Below are positions 14,779-20,259 of a stretch of DNA of 20,259 nucleotides, piece after piece. This DNA is from a virus: IMG/VR virus record IMGVR_UViG_3300047560_001181, positions 1-20,259 of that record, one strand, 5' to 3'. The notes under the pieces are model-generated. The model saw only the letters and a list, made by a program, of their open reading frames with translations. It did no database searches and was not told where the DNA came from. Position 1 is the stretch's first letter. Each line of letters starts with the position of its first letter. The position numbers were made by a program, and so were the translations under genes.

Positions 14779-15741
14779 TTATGCGTTGCGTTGTTTTGCG
14801 AAATAGCCTGCGACGATTCGCTTGCGTGCTTCTACGTTGTCCCAAAGACCTGCGTCCTTGATCGATCGCACCAACTCGGGTGGGATCGTCACGCTCCTTG
14901 GGTTAGAGCCACCAAACTTTTCGCGTCCGGTACTTGTCACAACTTGCCTCGGTCTACGAGAGGAATTCTCGTCACTGTCGTCATTGTAGAGGTGAGGTGC
15001 CCGCTTTGACAAGCGTTTGTCCAACTCCCTCCAGTATTCTTTTGTCGCAGGGTTCCAGCCTTCTTTAACCATGCGCTGATCAATCGCCTTGGCAATCAAT
15101 GTGTCCTCGTCATCATTCTCGGCGTCATACCAAGGATTGCGACTCATCCACTCGTTTGCATGGCGTTGCATTGCCTGCGTGTTCTCATCCATCGGCGCGG
15201 ATTGAGGTTGCTTGGTCGCCGCTTCTTTAACTGATTTAAGAGATTCAGCGTTGCGGCGGGCTTCGTACCACATCTCCTGGGCTTTGATCATGGCAGTGCC
15301 ATCGCCAGCCTGGGTGGCTTCTTCCACCTTCATCTTGGCGTATTGGATCTTCAGCTCAGCGTCTTCAATCGCCTTGTCCAGACGACCGAGTTCAGCACTG
15401 TGGGTACGGCGCTCAGTGACAGACAGGCGCTCTTGGAACTGCTGGAGTTGTTTCTCGAGCAATTGGATGCGGCTGTCCTTCTCTTCGCTGATGCGCTTGT
15501 CCAGCTCACGGCGCGCCTTGCGTTTGGCTCGGCGTTTGGCTCGTAGGGCTTCCAGCTCTTCGCTGTCCAGACCCTCTTCTTCAGCGGCTTCAGCGGCAGA
15601 ACTCTGCGCATCACCACCTTCAGCATGACCTTCGTCATCGCCTTCTTCTTTAACAAAATCATCAGGAAGCTCAACAACAGCAGAGCCGTCTTCGCCTTCC
15701 TTGATGTTCAGTTCAATGTCTTTTTCGTTTTCAGTTGCCAT
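14779..15741 (-). CDS. Scaffold-like capsid assembly protein
   Basis: A 320-aa highly charged protein in the place of a scaffolding protein, between portal/GroES and coat genes. Residues 1-60 are strongly acidic; ~65-165 form a long Lys/Arg/Glu coiled coil (ALRAKRRAKRKARRELDKRI, LLEKQLQQFQERL, IEDAELKIQYAKMKVEEA). The C-terminal third has WMSRNPWYD, AKAIDQRMVKEGWNP and a conserved-looking NPRSVTIPPELVRSIKDAGL end, which may contact the coat protein, as C-terminal helices do in other scaffolds. Its N-terminus has DGSAVVELPDDF, also found in variant form twice in the portal N-terminus. SD GAGGAA precedes ATG 15741. No protease gene was seen in the window, so fate after assembly is unclear. Confidence 0.8.
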   Translation of the reverse strand: MATENEKDIELNIKEGEDGSAVVELPDDFVKEEGDDEGHAEGGDAQSSAAEAAEEEGLDSEELEALRAKRRAKRKARRELDKRISEEKDSRIQLLEKQLQQFQERLSVTERRTHSAELGRLDKAIEDAELKIQYAKMKVEEATQAGDGTAMIKAQEMWYEARRNAESLKSVKEAATKQPQSAPMDENTQAMQRHANEWMSRNPWYDAENDDEDTLIAKAIDQRMVKEGWNPATKEYWRELDKRLSKRAPHLYNDDSDENSSRRPRQVVTSTGREKFGGSNPRSVTIPPELVRSIKDAGLWDNVEARKRIVAGYFAKQRNA

Positions 15742-15748
15742 AGGTTCC

Positions 15749-16183
15749 TCACAAGAAAGCTTTCATCGCCAAAGGATCGCCGGTCACCGTAGCGATGACT
15801 TCGTGATCATTCAGGATCATGAACAATGCTGGATCTTCCAGTTCATCCTCACCGGGGATCTTGACTTCCCAACGGTCGCCGCCCCACTTGGGGACACGGA
15901 TGTAGTCACCGACTTCACACCAGGAGCCTTCTGGCCAGCCCTGCATCGTGTCGCGGTTCTTGAAAGCAAGCGGACCAATTGCGATGACCTTCGCCACCAT
16001 GTTGTTCCACTTCTCAGTTTCCTTGGTCTCCTCGACCAAGATAATTCCAGCGCTTGTTGCCTTCTTTTTTGTGCGGCGGAGCTGTACCAAAATACGCCCA
16101 CCAAGAGGTTTAGCACCGGGATCTACGCTCGGAAACGCCCAAGCTATCTCAGCTTCGTTAAAAGCTACCGGTTCATTCATCAT
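15749..16183 (-). CDS. groES-like: GroES-like co-chaperonin (Cpn10)
   Basis: A 144-aa protein with a Cpn10 core at residues ~25-135: PLGGRILVQLRRTKK (first strand), TSAGIILVEETKE in the place of the GroES mobile loop (E. coli SAGGIVL, whose Ile-Val-Leu contacts GroEL), MVAKVIAIGPLAF, then VGDYIRVPKWGGDRWEV and FMILNDHEVIATV. It is longer than bacterial GroES (~97 aa) through an N-terminal arm of ~25 residues, an insert KNRDTMQGWPEGSW and a short C-terminal tail. Phage co-chaperonins such as T4 gp31 replace GroES so host GroEL can fold the large coat protein. Position between portal and scaffold supports that role. Start: GTG 16186 and ATG 16183 both follow AAGGAAG; I chose ATG. It overlaps the upstream 62-aa gene. 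Confidence 0.88.
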   Translation of the reverse strand: MMNEPVAFNEAEIAWAFPSVDPGAKPLGGRILVQLRRTKKKATSAGIILVEETKETEKWNNMVAKVIAIGPLAFKNRDTMQGWPEGSWCEVGDYIRVPKWGGDRWEVKIPGEDELEDPALFMILNDHEVIATVTGDPLAMKAFL

Positions 16184-16361
16184 CACGGTTATCTTCCTTT
16201 ATGAAATTTTCGATGACTTGCAGAGCCTCTTCTAACCCTGCGTGTTGTCCGACCATGCGTTGATAAGTCTCCCAGTTAGCGGCATTTCCAGCGGCAAGGG
16301 AGGCGGCTATTACAGCCTGCCGAGACTTATACGCACCGATCAGGTCTCCAAGTGTGTGCAT
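16173..16361 (-). CDS. Small helical protein, 62 aa
   Basis: MHTLGDLIGAYKSRQAVIAA... is a predicted all-helical 62-aa protein with a short acidic tail (FIKEDNRDDE). The WETYQRMVGQHAGLEEALQV helix resembles small conserved phage proteins found after portal genes, which have no known role. The start follows the upstream stop by two bases but the ribosome site is weak (only A-rich), so expression may depend on coupling; its 3' end overlaps the GroES-like gene. Likely a real gene, function unknown. Confidence 0.68.
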   Translation of the reverse strand: MHTLGDLIGAYKSRQAVIAASLAAGNAANWETYQRMVGQHAGLEEALQVIENFIKEDNRDDE

Positions 16362-16363
16362 TT

Positions 16364-16513
16364 TTATTTTTTCTTCGCTTGTGACAGACCTCCTTGCGGT
16401 TTGGCAGGTGCTTGACCGCCGGTTTTCAGGGAAGTGCCATCCAGTTTCTCGCCAGAGGCGATACGCTTGTGCATAGGCACGGCTTCATTGTGGTACGGGT
16501 TGTTGGTAGCCAT
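16364..16513 (-). CDS. Small KGG-type protein, 49 aa
   Basis: This short ORF begins MATNNPYHNEAVPMHKRIAS and ends GGLSQAKKK-stop. It starts one base after the portal stop (TGA-A-ATG) and has a strong GAGGAG inside the portal 3' end. It is basic, with LKTGGQAP and PQGGLSQ echoing the KGG motif of the larger protein at 11050-12171 and the C-terminus of the protein at 19035. Fills the gap between portal and the 62-aa gene precisely. Function unknown. Confidence 0.72.
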   Translation of the reverse strand: MATNNPYHNEAVPMHKRIASGEKLDGTSLKTGGQAPAKPQGGLSQAKKK

Positions 16514-16514
16514 T

Positions 16515-19031
16515 TCAAACTCCTCGGTTTAGCATGTCAAAGGCGGTTTTCGCCTGCTCGTTGCGCAATTTCACCGCTTCGCTGGTCTGCTTGGCGGCTT
16601 CTATTTGCTCTTTGGTCTGGTTGTCCATCTGGGCAACCATCAAGTCCTTCTGATTCTTCTCTTTCTCCATGGCGATGTCGTCTTGGATCTGTTTCGCCTT
16701 GAGTTGCATCTCTGCCTCGTCCCGTTTTGCACGACGTTGCGTCTCAGCCATGCTGGTATCCAGCAAAACCTTGGCATCGGGCGTCATCGGCATCTGCTGA
16801 GCGGACTGTTTCATCTGTTGAGCCTGTTGCATCAAGCCCTGGATGATGGGCAGAATGCCCTGGAAGACAGTCTGAGTGTCCAAAGACACATGCTGGGACG
16901 CCACGCCGAACAACTTGTCCACCTTTTCGGTGTTCTCGGGCAGTTCGTAGTCGGTAATCGGGTGACCAACCGCCCGGGTGACGTAGCCATTCATGCGGTT
17001 CAAGTACCAAAGCGTCAAGTGTTGCTTCAGGTGCTCGATCACATTGGGCACAAACGCCGGTGCAATCAGGGGGTTGGACCCCATGATCGGGTCTTTGGCG
17101 AAGTCCAAGTGGCTCTGGATGTGCGCCAAGTGGTCCTGATCGATGTAGGCAAACGCCGGCTGACCAGTAGACATCGCCACGTTCTCGTTGGCGGGGTCTC
17201 GCTTCTCAGGGTCGGGCGTGTTCTTCAGCAATTCGTTGACCGCGGGGATCTTCAACTGCTTGAGCAGGCGCTCTTCCACCGCCTTGGCGTTGTACAGCTC
17301 AGGGTGCTGGTCAGAACGTGCCACCACAGCCTGTATTTGAGCCATACGCTGGGTTTCGGAGAAGATGTGGGGGTCAGATACCGGCACCACGTCCGTGTTG
17401 CGCTTGAAGTCTTCCTTGCGGATCTCCAAGTCGGCGACCACATCGCCCTTCTTCTGCTCGTCCAGATACCAGCGGTTCAGGCGACCCAGCACCTTGAGCA
17501 CTCGACCTTGGGCGTCGTGCAGTCGGGCATGGATGGCGGAGAACACCGCGGCGCCTTGCTCAATCAAAGCCTGAGTCGTGCCCACCGGCATGTTGGAATT
17601 GATGTCAGCGATCTTCTCTTCTGCCGTGGTCACCACACCCTTGGCGTTGGTTTCCAAGAAGCCCATGAGCTTGAACAGCACCTCGGACGGAGGATTGAAC
17701 GGCATGGGCATGGCGATCTTGCGGATGTCATCCACACCAGGGGCGCCTTCGATCTCAACGATCTGCGTGACATCCACCTGCTGGCTTTGTCCGCTCATCT
17801 TGGCGCCCTTCAACTTCAGCATTGTTGCCGCATTATTGATATGAGCGCTATCAAGCAAAGCCCGGAGAGAACCGGTGAGAGCAGCAGAAAGACCACCAAT
17901 GAGGTGAGGAAGACCGACCGCATAAGCACCTCGCCAAGGAATGAACTTGAACTCGATCAACCAATCTAGCTTGGTCATCGTCTCGTCACCCTCTTCCCAG
18001 TTGCGGTAGATGCCGAGGATTTCGTTGTTCAGGTCGTCGATCATCAGGATGTAGGGAGCCAACTTGCCCTTGGAGCGCTTGTCGTCTTCCAGCTCCATCC
18101 AGGTATAGACGTGGTACACCGTGCGGGTGCCATCCACGTTCTCATCCCACTTTTTGCCTTCGATCTTGTTGTTTGCCTTCTCAGCCTTGGACTCTTGCGG
18201 CTCCATGCTGGCGCGCACAAAGTCAACATCACGGTACAGACCAATGCTGATGCGGCGCTTGAACTCCTGCTCAGTGATGTAGTGGACCTCGGTCACGCGC
18301 TGGGCGGTGTAGAAGTTTGCGGCAGAAAACGGCAGGTAGACGTTGTCAATTGGCACAAACTCAGCGCAGGGGCGGCGCTTTTCCTCGTCGTACCAAAGCT
18401 TCAGGTACTGAGAGCCACCCAAGGGCAACTGGGTCAGCAACTGTTCCTGCTCGTCTCGGAACTCCTCGATCTGCTCGGTCAACTGCCAGTTCATGTAGTC
18501 GCGCTTGCGCTCGGCAACTTCGACCTTGTCCCTGTCCACGTCGCCAAGGATCTTGGTTCGGGTAGGACCATCGGGCGGGAACAGCTCTTTGATGGCACGG
18601 GAGGCAAAGTCCACGCAAGCCTCAGCCATGACAGGGTGAACCACCTTGCTGGCGCCGGAGAAGGTTGCGCCGCCGGGAGCATCATTGCCCATGCCAGTGC
18701 GGCGGATGCCTTCCTCATACTGCTTGTCGCGCAGGGAGCGGGCGTCCTTGTCCTTCTCAATCAGGTCGATGTACTCAATTGCCAGACCGCCCATGTTGTA
18801 GGCTTCAATGGTGTCTTCGGCGAGGTTTGAGTAGAAGTCTTCGTCCTCTTCCGGACCTTTGAAGTCATCCAGGTTCATGCGCACTGATCCGTCAGGAAGC
18901 TCCTCGAGCTGGCTGTCATCCAGGTTCAGCTCCATCTCTGCGCTTCCGTCCGGGTTCTCTTGGATGTCATCAGCAGACATGCCGGGGATTTCACGCCCAA
19001 AGTCTTGCTCAATCGGGAATTGTGTAGCCAT
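16515..19031 (-). CDS. Portal protein (P22-like style, 838 aa)
   Basis: The dodecameric portal forms the DNA channel at one capsid vertex. Recognisable blocks are SKVVHPVMAEACVDFASRAI plus KELFPPDGP, a YMNWQLTEQIEEFRDEQEQL helix, LPLGGSQYLKLWYDEE, VPIDNVYLPFSAANFYTAQR, LIEFKFIPWRGAYAVGLPHL, NNAATMLKLKGAKMSGQS, and AEEKIADINSNMPVGTTQAL followed by a long helix into RVLKVLGRLN. The last ~105 residues are a Gln/Lys/Glu-rich coiled coil (QQAQQMKQSAQQMP..., MQLKAKQIQDDIAMEKEKNQ), as in P22-type portal barrels. At 838 aa it is longer than P22 gp1 (725 aa). The N-terminus carries two DGS motifs (28-39 and 47-57) shared with the scaffold-like protein. The SD is GAGGAAA in the end of the upstream gene. 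Confidence 0.93.
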   Translation of the reverse strand: MATQFPIEQDFGREIPGMSADDIQENPDGSAEMELNLDDSQLEELPDGSVRMNLDDFKGPEEDEDFYSNLAEDTIEAYNMGGLAIEYIDLIEKDKDARSLRDKQYEEGIRRTGMGNDAPGGATFSGASKVVHPVMAEACVDFASRAIKELFPPDGPTRTKILGDVDRDKVEVAERKRDYMNWQLTEQIEEFRDEQEQLLTQLPLGGSQYLKLWYDEEKRRPCAEFVPIDNVYLPFSAANFYTAQRVTEVHYITEQEFKRRISIGLYRDVDFVRASMEPQESKAEKANNKIEGKKWDENVDGTRTVYHVYTWMELEDDKRSKGKLAPYILMIDDLNNEILGIYRNWEEGDETMTKLDWLIEFKFIPWRGAYAVGLPHLIGGLSAALTGSLRALLDSAHINNAATMLKLKGAKMSGQSQQVDVTQIVEIEGAPGVDDIRKIAMPMPFNPPSEVLFKLMGFLETNAKGVVTTAEEKIADINSNMPVGTTQALIEQGAAVFSAIHARLHDAQGRVLKVLGRLNRWYLDEQKKGDVVADLEIRKEDFKRNTDVVPVSDPHIFSETQRMAQIQAVVARSDQHPELYNAKAVEERLLKQLKIPAVNELLKNTPDPEKRDPANENVAMSTGQPAFAYIDQDHLAHIQSHLDFAKDPIMGSNPLIAPAFVPNVIEHLKQHLTLWYLNRMNGYVTRAVGHPITDYELPENTEKVDKLFGVASQHVSLDTQTVFQGILPIIQGLMQQAQQMKQSAQQMPMTPDAKVLLDTSMAETQRRAKRDEAEMQLKAKQIQDDIAMEKEKNQKDLMVAQMDNQTKEQIEAAKQTSEAVKLRNEQAKTAFDMLNRGV

Positions 19032-19034
19032 TTG

Positions 19035-20259
19035 TTATTTCCTCTTTGCCATGGTCAAGCCACCTTTGGCTTTGGTTATGTCTGGATCGGTAGTGTCATA
19101 TGTACCACGATTGCCTATGGCCGACTTAATTTTTGTTTGTTCAAAAGGTCGATATGCATCAATAACATGCTCGGCATCATATCCACCTTCAATGTTGTTT
19201 GGATCACCTTTGTAATAAGGCATGCCAGCATCAAACACATCTTTGTGAATCATGCTGTCGTAACCTTGTTTTTTGAGTTGATTCACAACATTTGGATTGT
19301 CGGCCAAAGCATATGCATCCACAGACGCATTAGGCAACAAATCGTACAAAATTCTCTCAATATCTTTTTCCTCGCCAGCCTTCATGATTTCGTCAGCCAG
19401 TCGATCAAAGCCCCGGATCTTGTGTCCTTTTGAATCTCTTGCGTCAATGTTGTGACTGGCGTTGCCCTTAAAAACATGATGGTCAAGCGTCCACAAAATA
19501 TCAGCCAAATCCTCATACCCCAACTTTTCGGCATGAGTTGGCACGCTGAGATCATGATTTACACGATCAATTAGTTCATCCAACGTAACATGCTCACCCA
19601 AATTCCTGATGTCAAATGGCTTCTGTGTTTTTAAATGAACCGGGACAGAAGTTGATCCGGGGCCATGCTCCACATTCCAGTCGAGTTGCCTTGAGTAAAC
19701 ATTTGCCACTTCAGGATCGGTGGTAAATGACGGGGTTGATCTGTCTTGAGTGGTGATGAATTTATCCGCCTTGGGAACCCTGCGCTGTCCACGATACAAA
19801 ACATCTTTTACTTTGCTGTCTTCAAGAAACTTCGCTTTGTTCGCCTCGCGCTCAGCCGCAGGCAATACTTCTTGGGTTCCCTTGATAGCCTTTGCCGCCT
19901 TCTTCAGCAAGCCACCGCCAGCAAAGCCTCTGTCTTCCATCTCCATCATCATGGCGTCTGGGTTGTCAGAGAAATGCACCTCTTCCTTTGGCGCGGCGGC
20001 GGCTCCGGTCAAGCCAACGCCAATCGCTTGGTACAGCGGCTGACCCTTTGCCTCGATGGCTTCACGCATCTGGGGCGTGATGTCGATGCTGTGCAAATCC
20101 TTGTATTCAGGCTGTCCAGATCGAATCATTCCAAGACCGGCGCGGTCTGGAACCATCCCCTCACCAACCGGAACTTGAATCGTGCCAACGCTGGCGCCGT
20201 ACTTTCCATATTCGTTGTTCAGGTAGTTGGGGATGATCTTGTCGTAGAAGCCCTTCATG
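19035..20259 (-). CDS. C-terminal part of a large polyvalent protein with ADP-ribosyltransferase-like domain (partial)
   Basis: 407 residues are visible; the frame is open at the right edge, and the Met at 20258 is probably internal. Residues 1-75 (MKGFYDKIIPNYLNNEYGKY, LHSIDITPQMREAIEAKGQP, LYQ) match text I know from the C-termini of phage polyvalent proteins. Residues ~150-400 look like an ART-type domain: LYRGQRR (R-binding strand), STPSFTTDPEVANVYSR (the S-T-S/helix element), a central helical insert, then a YDSMIHKD segment and IKSAIGNRGTYDTTDPDITK, a common end of phage ART domains. A clear catalytic Glu pair was not located. FAGGGLLKK and KAKGGLTMAKRK carry the GG motif. Injected polyvalent proteins can modify host proteins on entry (inference). 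Confidence 0.78.
   Translation of the reverse strand, partial: MKGFYDKIIPNYLNNEYGKYGASVGTIQVPVGEGMVPDRAGLGMIRSGQPEYKDLHSIDITPQMREAIEAKGQPLYQAIGVGLTGAAAAPKEEVHFSDNPDAMMMEMEDRGFAGGGLLKKAAKAIKGTQEVLPAAEREANKAKFLEDSKVKDVLYRGQRRVPKADKFITTQDRSTPSFTTDPEVANVYSRQLDWNVEHGPGSTSVPVHLKTQKPFDIRNLGEHVTLDELIDRVNHDLSVPTHAEKLGYEDLADILWTLDHHVFKGNASHNIDARDSKGHKIRGFDRLADEIMKAGEEKDIERILYDLLPNASVDAYALADNPNVVNQLKKQGYDSMIHKDVFDAGMPYYKGDPNNIEGGYDAEHVIDAYRPFEQTKIKSAIGNRGTYDTTDPDITKAKGGLTMAKRK

Noticed and set aside
14768-14845. Longer start for the 182-aa gene
   Set aside because: The extension is an Arg-rich shadow of the scaffold gene end; ATG 14767 has an SD right after the scaffold stop.
16605-17969. 454-aa open frame on the plus strand opposite the portal gene
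   Set aside because: It is fully antisense to a strongly supported portal gene, its protein is Leu/His/Gln-rich with no family likeness, and all real genes run on the minus strand.

Overview
The window is a late structural block of a tailed bacteriophage (Caudoviricetes). Every supported gene is on the minus strand, so transcription runs from position 20259 down to 1. The genes are tightly packed and joined by ATGA, TGATG, TAATG or TAAATG junctions. The core set is portal, GroES-like co-chaperonin, scaffold-like protein, major capsid protein, head-tail adaptor and fibres. No sheath, tape-measure, terminase or replication gene lies in this piece. The large P22-like portal and the T7 gp11/HK97 gp6-like adaptor suggest a short-tailed phage. 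The protein style recalls aquatic, often freshwater, metagenomic phages, but the host cannot be read from the sequence.

Layout in transcription order. (1) 20258-19035: C-terminal part of a large polyvalent protein with an ADP-ribosyltransferase-like domain, cut by the window edge. (2) 19031-12677, head morphogenesis: portal, a 49-aa and a 62-aa small protein, a GroES-like co-chaperonin, an acidic coiled-coil scaffold-like protein, two unknown proteins (182 and 198 aa), and the major capsid protein with a very strong Shine-Dalgarno. (3) 12669-9347, accessory virion genes: a UUCG-loop terminator, a beta-rich 149-aa protein, a lysine/glycine-rich 'KGG' protein, a second UUCG-loop terminator, two small proteins, a C1q-like protein and a basic conserved protein. 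(4) 9347-6713, connector region: an HNH endonuclease, the head-tail adaptor carrying an inserted discoidin-like domain, a GIY-YIG endonuclease and a four-cysteine protein. (5) 6713-1, fibre and sugar region: a collagen-like fibre with 68 SGx triplets, a GT2-FkbM methyltransferase fusion, a GT2-GT9 N-half fusion, a separate GT9 C-half, a fibre ending in an S74 intramolecular chaperone, and the start of a small conserved fibre-associated gene.

The most interesting part is region 5. Three overlapping sugar-modification genes sit between two fibre genes. The first starts on the stop codon of a fibre made of Ser/Thr/Tyr-rich Gly-X-Ser triplets. This suggests, without proving it, a phage-encoded system that glycosylates and possibly O-methylates its own fibre, including a glycosyltransferase split over two genes. 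Other notable features are the phage GroES between portal and scaffold, the sugar-binding-type domain inside the adaptor, two unrelated homing endonucleases on either side of that adaptor, a DGS motif shared by the portal and scaffold N-termini, and two matching terminator/Shine-Dalgarno cassettes that could set capsid-gene stoichiometry.
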